DNA of 64,000 nucleotides, from assembly GCF_003595175.1 (NCBI RefSeq), contig NZ_CP032419.1, forward strand, positions 1,116,001 to 1,180,000, read 5' to 3'. Source of the DNA: Pseudomonas cavernae (GTDB lineage: Bacteria; Pseudomonadota; Gammaproteobacteria; Pseudomonadales; Pseudomonadaceae). Below, piece after piece: positions 7,459-17,655 of the stretch (position 1 is its first letter; each line of letters starts with the position of its first letter). Below the pieces are notes generated by a model. It was not told the DNA's origin and made no database searches. It worked only from the letters and a program-made list of their open reading frames with translations. The position numbers and the translations under genes are program-made.

Positions 7459-7776
7459 TCAGGCGCTGTGCTGCGGGAGCTTGATCGGCTGGTCGCGTTC
7501 GGGTGCGTCTTCGGCCTGGTTGTCCGGCGCGTCGTCACCCTCCGCCGGTTCGCCGTCCAGCCATTGCTCGGTGGATTTCTGCGCCTGGTCGATCTGTTTG
7601 TTGAGTTCCTTGGCCGTTTCGTTCAGCGCGTTGCGGGCAGCCTGTTCGACTTCCTGCTGGGCTTTCTCGGCGAGTTTCTGGGCGGCGTCTTCGGCGGCTT
7701 CGCAGCCGGCCAGCAGGGCCAGAGCGGCGACGCAGGCGACCCGCAGCGAGCGAGCGGTGAGCGGGGAAAAGGACAT
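7459..7776 (-). CDS. Small hypothetical lipoprotein
   Basis: A 105-residue protein with a lipoprotein signal: positively charged start, hydrophobic stretch CVAALALLAGC with lipobox LLAGC, and E at +2, so it is expected in the outer membrane. The rest is a long amphipathic helix rich in A, E, K and Q (about residues 32-70), probably a coiled coil, followed by an acidic tail. I chose ATG 7774-7776 because GGAG lies 9 bp upstream; an ATG 15 bp earlier overlaps that site. No known domain is recognised. It is transcribed in the same direction as cysZ, separated by a repeat. Confidence 0.7.
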   Translation of the reverse strand: MSFSPLTARSLRVACVAALALLAGCEAAEDAAQKLAEKAQQEVEQAARNALNETAKELNKQIDQAQKSTEQWLDGEPAEGDDAPDNQAEDAPERDQPIKLPQHSA

Positions 7777-7862
7777 GGTGACTTGCTCCATAGAGATGGC
7801 ACGGCGTGGCCGTGACGAACAGGGGGCCGATGGTACGGTTTGGACAACAGGTGAGACATCTA

Positions 7863-7893
7863 GGGTGGAAAACCCGCGAAGCGGTTTCCCACC
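7863..7893. repeat. GGTGGAAAACC-type hairpin repeat
   Basis: GGTGGAAAACC pairs with GGTTTCCCACC around the loop CGCGAAGC. It is another member of the GTAGGGTGGAAAAC family also seen at 13786, 21619 and 58090. Confidence 0.55.
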
Positions 7894-7953
7894 GAGAGAG
7901 ATCCAGGCTTCCTCGCTGCTGTATCAGTTAGCAGGAAGGGGGCGCTTGCGGCG

Positions 7954-8733
7954 TCAGCGTGCAGGCTGGTCAGACGGCGTTCCGGCCTCGGGCTTGAGCG
8001 CCAGTTCGCCGCGCTCGCGGACCCAGAACAGCGTGGCGCCAGCCACCGCCGCCGGCATCACCAGGACGTTGACCACCGGCACCAGCAGCGCCAGGTAGGT
8101 GACGCCGCCGAAGCCGAGGCTCTGCCAGCGTTTCTCGCGCAGCCAGGCGAGCATCTCGTTCCAGCCGAGCTTGTGGTTGTCGGCGGGATAGTCGATGTAC
8201 TGGATGGCCATCATCCACACGCCGAACAGCAGCCACAGCGGCGCGGCGATCAGGTTGACCCCGGGGATCAGCGAGAGGATGAACAGGCCCACGGCGCGCG
8301 GCAGGAAGTAGCCGAGTTTGCGTGCCTCGCGGCCGAGGGTGCGCGGCACCATGGCCAGCAGTTCGCCCCAGCGGAAGGGCGGGAAGTCGTCCTGGCCGCG
8401 CACCACCACTTCCACCTTTTCGGCGAGAAAACCGTTGAGCGGGGCGGCGATGATGTTGGCCAGCATGGTGAAGCTGAAGAACACCATCAGCAGCACCAGG
8501 GCGACGAACAGCGGCCACAGCAGGTAGTCGAGAAAGCCCAGCCAGTCCGGCAGGCTGGGCATCAGGGCGTCGACCCAGCCGCTGAACTGGCGCACGGCAA
8601 AGCCGACCAGGGCGGCGAACAGCAGCAGGTTGAGGGTCAACGGCAGCAGCACGAACAGGCGCAGGCCGGGGCTGAGGACCAGCTTCAGGCCTTCGCGCAG
8701 GTATTGCGGGCCGCTCAGCGCAGGGGCAGGCAT
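7954..8733 (-). CDS. cysZ: Sulfate transporter CysZ
   Basis: A 259-residue inner-membrane protein of the CysZ/EI24 family, which imports sulfate for cysteine biosynthesis. Family segments are visible: [19 protein letters not shown] at the N-terminus, hydrophobic helices at about 25-47, 66-92, 147-175 and 205-235, and the conserved cytoplasmic region [13 protein letters not shown]. Length fits E. coli CysZ (253). It lies next to the diguanylate cyclase and the peroxiredoxin/trxB pair, the same order that I recall for PA0846-PA0849. A sulfate-assimilation role beside thioredoxin reductase makes physiological sense because PAPS reductase uses thioredoxin. Confidence 0.92.
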   Translation of the reverse strand: MPAPALSGPQYLREGLKLVLSPGLRLFVLLPLTLNLLLFAALVGFAVRQFSGWVDALMPSLPDWLGFLDYLLWPLFVALVLLMVFFSFTMLANIIAAPLNGFLAEKVEVVVRGQDDFPPFRWGELLAMVPRTLGREARKLGYFLPRAVGLFILSLIPGVNLIAAPLWLLFGVWMMAIQYIDYPADNHKLGWNEMLAWLREKRWQSLGFGGVTYLALLVPVVNVLVMPAAVAGATLFWVRERGELALKPEAGTPSDQPAR

Positions 8734-8794
8734 AGGGTTCTCCCATGGATAAATTCGCGCCGACCTTACCGGCTTTACCCTATGGCGCCTAGCG

Positions 8795-10753
8795 CTAGGG
8801 CTGATAGACGCAGGCCCGGTTGCGCTGCTGCTTGGCCTGGTACATGGCGCTGTCGGCGGCCTTGGTCAAGGCTTCCGGGCTGTCGGCGTGCTCGGGGTAG
8901 AGGGCGATGCCGATACTCAGGGTTACAAAATCGATCTGCACCCCGCTCAGTTCGATCGGCGTCGCCAGGGCGCCGAGCAGGCGCTCGGCGAGCTTGCTGG
9001 CGGCTGCGCGCGAGGTGGCGGGCAGCAGCATGATGAATTCGTCGCCGCCGACCCGGAAGAAACGGTCGGGCTGGCGCAGGGTCTGGCGCAGGCGCGCGCC
9101 GATGGCGATCAGCAGGGCGTCGCCGGCATCGTGGCCATAACGGTCGTTGACTTCCTTGAAGCGGTCGAGGTCGATGAACAGCAGCGCCAGCGGATTGTGC
9201 GTGCGCTGGGCGGCATCCAGAGCGGCCTTCAACTGTTCGTCGAAGGCCTTGCGGTTGCCCAGCCCGGTCAGCGGGTCACGGTAGGCCATGTCGAGCAGCT
9301 GGTTCTGGTAGGCCACCTGATCGCTGATGTCGCGCAGGATGCCGCGGTAGCCGGCGAAGCGACCTTGGCTGTCGCGGACAAAGGCGAAGCTGGTTTCGAA
9401 GTAGCCGAGGCTGCCGTCCTGGCGCTTGAGTGGCGCGGCGAAGATGGTTGCACCTTGCTCGCTGAGGGCCTTGAGCAGGTGCGTCTGCGCGCGTTCGACC
9501 TCGGCGGCGCTGAGTATGTCGCGGAACGAATGGCCGAGCAGCTGTTCATCCGGATAGCCAAGCAGCGCTTGTACGGCGCGGTTGATGCGAATGATCCGGC
9601 CGTGCTCGTCGAGCTCGAAATAGCCGTCGTGGATGGTGTCGAGAATCGCCCGGTCGCGCGCCTCGCTCTGCTCCAGGCGTTCGAGCATGCGGTTGAGCTC
9701 GCCGCTCAGTTGCCCGAGTTCGTCATCGCCGTGGTCACTCAGGCGCGGCAACGAGGCCGCGCCGCCGATCCGCGCGATTTCCGCGTGCAGGCGCTGCACG
9801 CGGCTCAGCACCCAGCGCTCCAGGCCCAGGTAGATCAGCAGCAGCGCCACCAGCGCGGCGGTGACGGCGAGCAGGAGGAAGAAGTGGATCGCCTGCCGGC
9901 CTTGCTGGTACAGCGTGCGCGGCTGGCTGATCTGCATGCGCAGTTCCGGCTCGCCGCGCAAGTTGTGGAACTGCAGTTCGATCCGCTGTTGCTGCGGCCC
10001 CAGGAGCCGGCGCGGGCTGATCTGGATCAGCTGCAGGAAGGCACTTCTATCGCGCAGCGGGGCTTGCCAATGCTCGCCGGGGTGGGGTGCGGGCGGCAGC
10101 AGCTGCAAGGTGCCGCCCATCTGGGTCTGCAGCTCGGCGAGGCGCTGGGCATCGAGGAAGAGCCCGGCCAGGACATTGCCGATCGGGGCGGCGCTGCCCT
10201 GGTTGTTGCTGATCGGGCTGCTGACCAGAATGAGCGGAATACCCTGGATCAGCAGAATCTGGGCGCTGGTTTGCTCGACGCTGGCATGCTTATCGAGCAG
10301 GCCCAGTTGGCGGCTGCGCTCGAGGATGGCCTGGCGCAGGCTTTCCAGGCTAGGCGGATGTTGTGTGCCGAGCGCTGGCAGCTCGGGCAAGTCGGGCGGC
10401 ACCCACTGCTCGCCGAAGACCCGTCCCTGGTTATCGGCATAGACCATGAAATCGAAGCCGAGGTTGATCAGCGAGTCGGGGTCGAGATTGCGCCGGGCGA
10501 ACTTCTCGCGGCTCAAGCCTTGGGCGAACTCATAGCTGTCATCCCACCAGGCATAGCTGCGCAGCAGGTCGAGGTTGCGCCTGACGGTGTTGTCGATATT
10601 GATGCTCAGGCTCTTCGCCTCATTGACCAGCAGCTGGCCATCCTGGCTGTCGAAGCGGCTGAGCAGCAGGTGCTGCGACAGGCTGTTGACGATCAGCAGG
10701 GTCAACAGCACGAGGGGGATGAACAGCCAAAGCAGGCGTGTGCGTAGGGTCAT
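8795..10753 (-). CDS. Membrane diguanylate cyclase (CHASE4-HAMP-PAS-GGDEF)
   Basis: A 652-residue inner-membrane enzyme making cyclic di-GMP from two GTP. Order of parts: TM helix about 8-28; periplasmic CHASE4-like sensor about 35-280 (contains [11 protein letters not shown]); TM helix about 291-312; HAMP about 313-370; PAS about 375-490 ([17 protein letters not shown]); GGDEF domain about 500-650. The active site is an intact GGDEF (569-573). The inhibitory I-site RQPD (560-563) lies exactly five residues upstream, so product inhibition is expected. No EAL domain follows. ATG 10751-10753 is chosen; a TTG three codons upstream is possible, and neither has a strong ribosome site. It is divergent from the peroxiredoxin gene, which suggests but does not prove redox-linked signalling. 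Confidence 0.93.
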   Translation of the reverse strand: MTLRTRLLWLFIPLVLLTLLIVNSLSQHLLLSRFDSQDGQLLVNEAKSLSINIDNTVRRNLDLLRSYAWWDDSYEFAQGLSREKFARRNLDPDSLINLGFDFMVYADNQGRVFGEQWVPPDLPELPALGTQHPPSLESLRQAILERSRQLGLLDKHASVEQTSAQILLIQGIPLILVSSPISNNQGSAAPIGNVLAGLFLDAQRLAELQTQMGGTLQLLPPAPHPGEHWQAPLRDRSAFLQLIQISPRRLLGPQQQRIELQFHNLRGEPELRMQISQPRTLYQQGRQAIHFFLLLAVTAALVALLLIYLGLERWVLSRVQRLHAEIARIGGAASLPRLSDHGDDELGQLSGELNRMLERLEQSEARDRAILDTIHDGYFELDEHGRIIRINRAVQALLGYPDEQLLGHSFRDILSAAEVERAQTHLLKALSEQGATIFAAPLKRQDGSLGYFETSFAFVRDSQGRFAGYRGILRDISDQVAYQNQLLDMAYRDPLTGLGNRKAFDEQLKAALDAAQRTHNPLALLFIDLDRFKEVNDRYGHDAGDALLIAIGARLRQTLRQPDRFFRVGGDEFIMLLPATSRAAASKLAERLLGALATPIELSGVQIDFVTLSIGIALYPEHADSPEALTKAADSAMYQAKQQRNRACVYQP

Positions 10754-11039
10754 TCGGGGCAACTGCAGGCTGTGCCTGCGATCAGGGTGTTCATCTAGAG
10801 TCCCCCTGTTTGCCGTGGCGTCCTTTGATCTATGACAAGGCAGGTGCAGCTAGGCGCCGTCACAATTCAACCCATAGAACTCCGCTCTGCGCAGTATAGA
10901 CAGGCGGCTGCGGCACTTTGCGCATATAGGGTTTGCCTATGGCGCGGATTGGAAATCGGCACTTCCGCCGCGTCGCCGCCCTGGGTAGTCTTGCCGACAA
11001 TTCTTCGGACCCTGAGTTCAAGCCTTTCAGGAGTGGTTC

Positions 11040-11639
11040 ATGAGCGTATTGGTTAACAAGCAAGCACCGGATTTCACCGCCGCCGCGGTACTCGGCGACG
11101 GTTCGATGGTCGAGGATTTCCAACTCTCGGCGCTGCGCGGCAAATATGTCGTGCTGTTCTTCTGGCCGCTGGACTTCACCTTCGTCTGCCCGTCGGAAAT
11201 CATCGCTCACCACAACCGTATGGATAAATTCCGTGAGTTGGGTGTGGAAGTGGTTGGCGTGTCGATCGACTCGCAGTTCACCCACTACGCCTGGCGCAAC
11301 ACGCCGGTGGAGCAGGGCGGCATCGGCGCGGTCGAGTTCACCATGGTCGCCGACGTCAAGCATGAGATCACCCGTGCCTACGGCATCGAGCACGATGACG
11401 GCGTGGCCCTGCGCGCGACCTTCCTGATCGACCGCGCCGGCGTGGTGCAGCACCAGGTGGTCAACAACTTGCCGCTCGGCCGCGAGGTCGACGAAGTGAT
11501 CCGCCTGGTCGAGGCCCTGCAATTCACCGAAGCGCACGGCGAAGTCTGCCCGGCCGGCTGGCGCAAGGGCCAGAAAGGCATGAAGGCCGACGCCGCGGGC
11601 GTCGCCGCCTACCTGGCCGAGAACGCCAACGCCCTGTGA
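11040..11639 (+). CDS. 2-Cys peroxiredoxin (AhpC/Prx1 type)
   Basis: A 199-residue typical 2-Cys peroxiredoxin that reduces hydrogen and alkyl peroxides. The peroxidatic cysteine is C50 in DFTFVCPSE and the resolving cysteine C170 in HGEVCPAGW. The segment YGIEHDDGVALRATFLID is family-typical. The downstream trxB gene, 126 bp away on the same strand, would supply electrons through thioredoxin, unlike AhpC-AhpF systems. The 286-bp upstream gap to the divergent cyclase gene holds the promoter; I could not assign an OxyR site there. Confidence 0.94.
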   Translation: MSVLVNKQAPDFTAAAVLGDGSMVEDFQLSALRGKYVVLFFWPLDFTFVCPSEIIAHHNRMDKFRELGVEVVGVSIDSQFTHYAWRNTPVEQGGIGAVEFTMVADVKHEITRAYGIEHDDGVALRATFLIDRAGVVQHQVVNNLPLGREVDEVIRLVEALQFTEAHGEVCPAGWRKGQKGMKADAAGVAAYLAENANAL

Positions 11640-12713
<1,074 letters not shown>

Positions 12714-12725
12714 GCATCAGCGCCT

Positions 12726-12760
12726 AACAAAAAGCCCCGCCTAGAGCGGGGCTTTTTGTT
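12726..12760 (+). terminator. Rho-independent terminator of trxB
   Basis: A perfect 15-bp stem (AACAAAAAGCCCCGC with its complement GCGGGGCTTTTTGTT), 5-nt loop CTAGA, with a T-run within the 3' arm, starting 12 bp after the trxB stop. Confidence 0.95.
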
Positions 12761-12876
12761 GGGCAAGCAGGGCAGTCAAACCCAGATATTCATCACTAGC
12801 GTCCATGCACCCAGGCGGTGGTACTGCTTGTGGGCGCTGATCGGCAGCGCGTCCTGGTCGACGCTCAGCTTTGCAG

Positions 12877-12977
12877 GGTGGGTTAGCCGTGTAGCGGCGT
12901 AACCCACCAGCGGTGTCGCCTCGGACACTGGCGTCCCGCAGGGTTGGTGGGTTACGCCTACGGCTAACCCGCCCTAC
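12877..12977. repeat. GGGTGGGTTA(G/C) paired hairpin repeat
   Basis: The unit begins GGGTGGGTTAGCC, passes GTAACCCACC and GGTGGGTTACG, and ends GGCTAACCCGCCCTACG, so the two halves are inverted copies that can pair over most of their length. It is the main content of the 231-bp space between the trxB terminator and the HopJ-like gene. A related element is at 55970-56148. Confidence 0.6.
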
Positions 12978-12991
12978 GCAGGCCGCGTAGC

Positions 12992-13333
12992 TCAGGCCTT
13001 GCGCGTGAGCGGCTGGGCCTCGAAGCGCACGCCGCTCATGCCGGTCTCCATCAGCGCGCGGATGTTGCCGTGGTCGCTGTCATCCGGCGTCGCCAGCACG
13101 CTGCGATAGTGTTCGCCGAAGGCTTGCAGGGCCTCCTCCAGGCTCAGGCCTTCGAGCAGGGCCAGGCCGAGGGTCTTGCACGAGCCTTCGTTCTGCCCGG
13201 CGGCGTTGCTCACCGCGCCGTTGACGAAGGCGCTCGGCTGGTAGTCGTAGTGCGCGGCGATGAACGCCAGGGTGGCGGCGAACAGGTGCTGGTCGCTGTG
13301 CAGGCTGGCGCGGAAATCGCTCAAGGCGCTCAT
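12992..13333 (-). CDS. HopJ-family protein (PF08888-like)
   Basis: A 113-residue protein resembling the HopJ type III effector family: AHYDYQPSAFVNG, NAAGQNEGSCKTLGLALLEGL, FGEHYRSVLATPDDSDHGNIRALMETGMSGVRF. Despite the family name, such proteins are widespread in non-pathogenic bacteria, and nothing nearby suggests a type III secretion system, so the effector label should not be taken as a function. It overlaps the upstream DUF1244 gene by 4 bp (ATGA), so the two are translationally coupled and probably act together. Confidence 0.85.
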   Translation of the reverse strand: MSALSDFRASLHSDQHLFAATLAFIAAHYDYQPSAFVNGAVSNAAGQNEGSCKTLGLALLEGLSLEEALQAFGEHYRSVLATPDDSDHGNIRALMETGMSGVRFEAQPLTRKA

Positions 13334-13641
13334 GGCTTGCTGCGCTCCTGGTTCTGGGTGGTCTGGTCGAAGGCGGCCTGTTGCTCGGCGCTGGCCTCTT
13401 TCTGGTATTTGCTTTTCCACTCGCTGTACGGCATGCCGTAGACCTCTTCGCGCGCCTGTTCGAGGCTGACCTCGATGCCGCTGTTGTCGGCGGCGGCCTT
13501 GTACCACTTGGACAGGCAGTTGCGGCAGAAGCCGGCGAGGTTCATCAGGTCGATGTTCTGCACGTCCGAGCGCGCACGCAGGTGCATCACCAGCTGGCGA
13601 AACGCCGCGGCTTCCAGTTCGAGTTGCTGTTGTTCGGTCAT
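13330..13641 (-). CDS. DUF1244 family protein
   Basis: A 103-residue protein. The core MNLAGFCRNCLSKWYKAAAD is the DUF1244 signature with its FCRNCL cysteine pair, and it contains VYGMPYSEWKSKYQ, also family-typical. The C-terminal tail is charged and Gln-rich. Function unknown; cytoplasmic, no signal or membrane segment. It is coupled to the HopJ-like gene downstream through a 4-bp stop/start overlap, an association I regard as meaningful though unexplained. Confidence 0.85.
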   Translation of the reverse strand: MTEQQQLELEAAAFRQLVMHLRARSDVQNIDLMNLAGFCRNCLSKWYKAAADNSGIEVSLEQAREEVYGMPYSEWKSKYQKEASAEQQAAFDQTTQNQERSKP

Positions 13642-13685
13642 GCTGGGCCTCCTTAAAGGCAGGTTTGGCGATTATCAGAAAAGAA

Positions 13686-13820
13686 AGGGTTTAGAGCCTG
13701 TTCAAGGTCACTCCGGTGACCGCTTCGTGTCGGCGTAATGGTGGATAAGCAAAGCGTTATCCACCCTACAAAGTCTGAACGTTGGCGTAGGGTGGAAAAC
13801 TGCGAAGCATTTTCCACCGA
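13686..13820. repeat. Repeat cluster: family A end fragment and two hairpins
   Basis: TAGAGCCTGTTCA at 13692-13704 matches the terminus of the family A palindromes but no body follows, so it looks like a fragment. Then come hairpins GGTGGATAA/TTATCCACCCTAC (13741-13772) and GTAGGGTGGAAAAC/ATTTTCCACC (13787-13818). Together they fill most of the 223 bp between the DUF1244 gene and folX. Confidence 0.5.
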
Positions 13821-13864
13821 TGGGCAATGACAGGTGCTGGTCTCACGAGACATTGAACCGGCTC

Positions 13865-14236
13865 TCAGCGGTGGCCGGCCAGGGTGATCGACACCGACTC
13901 GGCGAAGCGCAGGGCGTGCGGCTTGTCGACTTCCACCTCGGCGTAGCGCACCTGCGGGTGTTGCATCACCAGGTCGAGGATCTCCTGGGTCAGGCGTTCG
14001 AGCAGGGCGAAGCGGTTGCCTTCGACGTGCTGGATGATCGCCTTGGTGATGGTGCGGTAGTTCAAGGCGTGGTCGATGACATTGTCGCGCACGGCATCCA
14101 CCGCCGGGTAGAGGATGGTCAGGTTGATCAGCACATCCTGCTTGTTGTTGATCTCCTCTTCCTTGATGCCGATGTAGGTGCGCAGGCGCAGGTCCTTGAC
14201 CCGAATCCGCGCCATTCCCGGTTCCAGTCGCGCCAT
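13865..14236 (-). CDS. folX: Dihydroneopterin triphosphate 2'-epimerase
   Basis: A 123-residue member of the FolB/FolX fold that epimerises 7,8-dihydroneopterin triphosphate to dihydromonapterin triphosphate. The segment [32 protein letters not shown] and the conserved Glu/Lys region [18 protein letters not shown] support the family. FolX rather than FolB is favoured by the folE and folM neighbours, which together make the tetrahydromonapterin cofactor used by phenylalanine hydroxylase in Pseudomonas. The ATG at 14234-14236 starts 2 bp after the folE stop; the open frame reads much further upstream inside folE but that is not coding. Confidence 0.9.
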   Translation of the reverse strand: MARLEPGMARIRVKDLRLRTYIGIKEEEINNKQDVLINLTILYPAVDAVRDNVIDHALNYRTITKAIIQHVEGNRFALLERLTQEILDLVMQHPQVRYAEVEVDKPHALRFAESVSITLAGHR

Positions 14237-14238
14237 AG

Positions 14239-14799
14239 TCAGTTGCTCCGTCCAATCAGTTTGAGGAATTCGTCGCGGGTGCGGGCCGAGTCGCGGAAGG
14301 CGCCGAGCATCACCGAGGTGACCATCGACGAGTTCTGCTTCTCCACCCCGCGCATCATCATGCACATGTGCTGCGCCTCGATCACCACGGCGACGCCGGC
14401 GGCGTCGGTGACCTGCTGGATCGCCTCGGCGATCTGCCGGGTCAGGTTCTCCTGGATCTGCAGGCGCCGCGCGTACATGTCGACGATGCGCGCGACCTTC
14501 GACAGGCCGAGCACTTTGCCGGTGGGAATATAGGCGACATGGGCCTTGCCGATGAAGGGCAGCAGGTGGTGTTCGCACAGCGAGTAGAGCTCGACGTCCT
14601 TGACCATCACCATCTCGTCGTTGTCCGAGGCGAACAGCGCGCCGTTGACGACCTCCTTGAGGTTCTGCGCGTAGCCGTGACACAGGTACTGCATGGCCTT
14701 GGCCGCGCGTTGCGGGGTGTCCTGCAGGCCTTCGCGGTCGGGGTTCTCGCCGAGGCCGAGGAGGATCTCGCGGTATTGCCGGTGCAGTTCGGGGTTCAT
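14239..14799 (-). CDS. folE: GTP cyclohydrolase I
   Basis: A 186-residue GTP cyclohydrolase I forming 7,8-dihydroneopterin triphosphate. Zinc ligands are visible: C75 and H78 in [10 protein letters not shown] and C146 in [10 protein letters not shown]. The motif [15 protein letters not shown] and VASE-equivalent TRQIAEAI region are intact. ATG 14797-14799 is chosen by homology to the family start; six codons upstream lies another possible start. It is the middle gene of folM-folE-folX. Pseudomonads usually carry more than one folE; this copy is tied to pterin (monapterin) rather than bulk folate synthesis, by context. Confidence 0.95.
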   Translation of the reverse strand: MNPELHRQYREILLGLGENPDREGLQDTPQRAAKAMQYLCHGYAQNLKEVVNGALFASDNDEMVMVKDVELYSLCEHHLLPFIGKAHVAYIPTGKVLGLSKVARIVDMYARRLQIQENLTRQIAEAIQQVTDAAGVAVVIEAQHMCMMMRGVEKQNSSMVTSVMLGAFRDSARTRDEFLKLIGRSN

Positions 14800-14833
14800 G
14801 GCACGGGTCCTTGGCATGGGCGCTTGAGGCCGG

Positions 14834-15541
14834 TTATTTGAGGTGGCGGCCGCCGTTGACGGTCAGCGTGGTACCGGTGACGTAGGGGTTGTCGAGCAGG
14901 TAGCGCAGGCTCTGGTAGATCACCTCGGCACCCGGCTCGATGCCGAGGGCGGACTTGGCCAGGGTCTTGGCGCGGTAGGCGTCGTCGTCGCCCTCGTTGA
15001 ACAGGATCAGCGCCGGGGCGATGCCGTTGACCTTGATCGCCGGCGCGTACTTGGCCGCGAACGACAGGGTCAGGTTGTCCAGCCCGGCCTTGCTGGCGCA
15101 GTAGGCGACGCGGTTGGCGCTGCCCGTGCGCGCCACGTCGTCGCTGAGGTGCACGATGTCGGCGGGCGTCGAGCGTCGCAGCAGCTCGGCGCAGTGCAGG
15201 TTGATCAGGTAGGGCGCGAGCATGTGCACGTTGAACAGGCGCTGGAAAGTCGCCGCCTCATCGCCCGGCATATCGACCTGCCACTCGGCGGCGTTGTGGA
15301 CGATGGCGCGCAGGCTGTCGGTGTGCGCCTTGAGTTCGGCGATGAAGGCGAGGATGCCGGCCTCGCTGGCAAAGTCCGCCTGCAGGCAGATGGCGCCGCG
15401 CTCACGCAGGCGCTGCAGGCTGGCGCGTGGGGTGCGGTAGCTGACGATCACCGCGTGGCCGTCATCGAGCAGACGCTCGGCGCAGTGCAGGCCGAGGCGC
15501 TGGCTGGCGCCGGTGATCAGGATCGGGGCGGAAAGCTGCAT
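14834..15541 (-). CDS. folM: Dihydromonapterin reductase
   Basis: A 235-residue short-chain dehydrogenase that reduces dihydromonapterin (and weakly dihydrofolate) with NADPH. It has the nucleotide motif [15 protein letters not shown], with the Arg after Gln typical of FolM, the NAAEW variant of NNAG, and the catalytic pair in YCASKAG (YxxxK). ATG 15539-15541 is chosen because the SDR fold starts immediately; an upstream start would add eight residues. It is first in the operon, 34 bp before folE. From memory it matches PA3437. Confidence 0.92.
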   Translation of the reverse strand: MQLSAPILITGASQRLGLHCAERLLDDGHAVIVSYRTPRASLQRLRERGAICLQADFASEAGILAFIAELKAHTDSLRAIVHNAAEWQVDMPGDEAATFQRLFNVHMLAPYLINLHCAELLRRSTPADIVHLSDDVARTGSANRVAYCASKAGLDNLTLSFAAKYAPAIKVNGIAPALILFNEGDDDAYRAKTLAKSALGIEPGAEVIYQSLRYLLDNPYVTGTTLTVNGGRHLK

Positions 15542-15666
15542 GCACGGCTCGTCGGGGCTGGACAAAGGGCGACCCGGCAGGCCGGGCGGCGGACTGGGTC
15601 ACGTTACCGCAGTCCGCTGCCGCGCACAAAAGCTGCGGGTTTAGCCCTGTGCCGCTGGCGGGTGCC

Positions 15667-16275
15667 TTACGCCATGCCCTCGCTCAGCTCATTCAGCTGT
15701 GGGTGATGGTCGAGCATGAATTGGCGCAGGCGTTCGTGCTGGCGGGTCTTGCGCAAGCTCAGGCGATAGGCGACCAGCTGTTGCTCGGTCTTGCGGGTGA
15801 GGATGCCGCGCAGTTCGATCGGCTCGTCGCCGTGCACCGGCATCCACAGGGTGAAGCGTTTCGGTGGTGCCGGCAGGCCGCGGACTTCGACCAGCAGACC
15901 GCTCAGCGACAGGGAGTGCAGCCACAGGCCGCTCGGCAGCCCCTCGGCGTCGAGCAACTCCAGGGGCTCATTGAACGGCAGGCGCCAGGGGCGGTCGGCG
16001 GCGGCCTGCTCGACTATGGTCGGCAGGCCCAGCTGCAGATGCAGGGTGTGAAATTCATCCTCCACCAGCAACACCGGGAAGGAGACGCGTTGGCTGTCGA
16101 TATGGGCCTCGATGGTCACCTGCTCGTGGGCTGCGAGACGGGCCAGCAGCTCTTTGGTCCTCTCGCCGCCATCCACTATCAAGGCAGATGCGGAAGGCAG
16201 CGGCGCGTGCGGGCCACTGGGCAGGCTGCGAATGAAGTCCAGCTCCTCCTGAGTCAGGATCGAATCGTCTTGCAT
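15667..16275 (-). CDS. PilZ-like hypothetical protein
   Basis: A 202-residue cytoplasmic protein. The C-terminal half has a beta-rich pattern with LHSLSLSGLLVEVRG followed by FTLWMPVHGDEPIELRGILTRKTEQQ, reminiscent of the PilZ D/NxSxxG strand, but the canonical upstream RxxxR is not obvious. The N-terminal half may be a YcgR-N-like domain (VTIEAHIDSQRVSFPVLLVEDEFHTLHLQLG). It could be a c-di-GMP binding protein; binding cannot be asserted from sequence. It lies upstream of folM on the same strand, 125 bp away, and may be independent. Confidence 0.6.
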   Translation of the reverse strand: MQDDSILTQEELDFIRSLPSGPHAPLPSASALIVDGGERTKELLARLAAHEQVTIEAHIDSQRVSFPVLLVEDEFHTLHLQLGLPTIVEQAAADRPWRLPFNEPLELLDAEGLPSGLWLHSLSLSGLLVEVRGLPAPPKRFTLWMPVHGDEPIELRGILTRKTEQQLVAYRLSLRKTRQHERLRQFMLDHHPQLNELSEGMA

Positions 16276-16668
16276 CTATCGGGCTCATGCAGATGAGGAA
16301 GACAGGGTACGACCGCAAGAAAGCCGATTGGTTGACCCCAGGCAATATTGGCTGCGATTTGGGCCGGCTGGCGCGAAAGTCCACTCGATGGCCGAGCGCT
16401 GCCGCCCCACCTCTCGGGGGAGCGCGGCGGCGTCCAGGCGTCTTATCCATCAGGGTAGTTGATTCGAGTGTGCCGGCGCGCGGCGATCGATAAATACTTG
16501 GGAACCGGTTGTCATCTTTGCGGGATTTGCCGGGAACGGGCGCACTTTGCGAGCTGCCGGCTGTCGTCCAGGCGCTCGTTCCGTGCGCTCCAGGGCAGGG
16601 CGGCGGGCAGCGCAGGCTGCTCTTGCGGCATAATGTTCGGCCTTGTCATCTTGCTTCGGGAGCTGTTC
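16276..16668. other. 393-bp gene-free stretch
   Basis: Between the divergent PilZ-like and flavodoxin genes. It must hold both promoters. I see no clear repeat, RNA gene or conserved coding frame here; the inverted string CGCCGCC...GGGGAGCGCGGCGGCG around 16408-16435 is the only notable dyad. Confidence 0.4.
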
Positions 16669-17121
16669 ATGAAAGTCGCCATCCTCTCCGGTTCGGTCTA
16701 TGGCACCGCCGAGGAAGTTGCCCGCCACGCCGAACGCGTGCTCAAGGCCGCCGGTTTCGACGCCTGGCACAACCCGCGGGCGAGCCTCGACGAACTGCTG
16801 GCCTTCGCCCCCGAGGCCTTCCTGGCGGTGACCTCGACCACCGGCATGGGCGAGCTGCCGGACAATCTGCAGCCGCTGTACCACGCCATCCGCGATCGCT
16901 TTCCGGCCTGGAGCGGCTTGCCCGGTGGGGTGATCGGCCTGGGCGATTCCAGCTATGGCGATACCTACTGCGGCGGCGGCGAGCTGGTGCGCGAGCTGTT
17001 CGCCGAGCTGGGCATCCGCGAGGTGCAGGCGATGCTGCGCCTGGACGCCAGCGAGACGGTCACCCCGGAAACCGACGCCGAGCCCTGGCTGGCCGACTTC
17101 GCCAGGGCGCTCCACGGCTGA
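16669..17121 (+). CDS. Flavodoxin-like protein
   Basis: A 150-residue flavodoxin (MioC-like). It has the FMN phosphate loop near the start (SGSVYGTAEE, equivalent to T/SxTGxT), the STTGMGELPDN loop, and GLGDSSYGDTYCGGG, the third FMN-binding loop. It transfers electrons in the cytoplasm; partner unknown. Start ATG 16669 follows GGGAG. It overlaps the next gene at TGATG. From memory it matches PA3435. Confidence 0.88.
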   Translation: MKVAILSGSVYGTAEEVARHAERVLKAAGFDAWHNPRASLDELLAFAPEAFLAVTSTTGMGELPDNLQPLYHAIRDRFPAWSGLPGGVIGLGDSSYGDTYCGGGELVRELFAELGIREVQAMLRLDASETVTPETDAEPWLADFARALHG

Positions 17122-17588
17122 TGGAGCCGCGCGCCGCCGAACTGATCCGCGAGCTGGGGCTGCTCGCGCACCCGGAGGGCGGCTATTACCGGCGCCTGTT
17201 CGAGTCCGCACAGCGCTTGGCCGATGGCCGGCGCTGCAGCAGCGCGATCGTCTTCCTGCTGCCGGCCGGGGTGAATGGTCGCTGGCATCGAGTGGATGCC
17301 GACGAGCTCTGGCACTTCTATGAAGGCGCGCCGCTGGAGCTGCTGATCGCCGACACGCCGGACCTGGTGCGCAGCGAGCGGCTCGGCCTGGTCGCCCCTG
17401 AGCAGTTGCCGCAGCGTGCGGTGCCGGCCAACGCCTGGCAGGCGGCGCGCAGCCTCGGCGAGTACACGCTGGTCGGCTGCACGGTGGCGCCGGAGTTCCA
17501 GTTTTCCACCTTCCAACTGCTCGCCGAGGATGCCGAGGCGCAGCGCCAGTGGCCGCGGCTGGTCGGCGAGTACGCCGATTTCCTCTAA
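17121..17588 (+). CDS. DUF985 cupin-fold protein
   Basis: A 155-residue single-domain cupin of the DUF985 (Cupin_5) family: HPEGGYYRRLFES, SAIVFLLPAGVNGRWHRVDADELWHFYEGAPLELLI (metal-ligand-like His and Glu), ARSLGEYTLVGCTVAPEFQFSTFQL. Enzymatic role unknown. The start codon overlaps the flavodoxin stop (17119-17121), so the two are translationally coupled; a redox partnership is possible but unproven. Confidence 0.88.
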   Translation: MEPRAAELIRELGLLAHPEGGYYRRLFESAQRLADGRRCSSAIVFLLPAGVNGRWHRVDADELWHFYEGAPLELLIADTPDLVRSERLGLVAPEQLPQRAVPANAWQAARSLGEYTLVGCTVAPEFQFSTFQLLAEDAEAQRQWPRLVGEYADFL

Positions 17589-17655
17589 AAGGGCGGGTGA
17601 ACCCACTGCTTCCGGGGCGGCTGTGATCGATGGGTAGCGCTGCCCTCAACCCATC

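Noticed and set aside
8888..10747. 619-codon plus-strand frame opposite the diguanylate cyclase
   Set aside because: Mirror frame of a GC-rich gene; no domain, no ribosome site, and the minus-strand gene has full GGDEF, PAS and HAMP content.
12992..13333. Type III secretion effector (HopJ)
   Set aside because: Family name only. No hrp/hrc genes or Hrp box nearby, and the family is common in non-pathogens.
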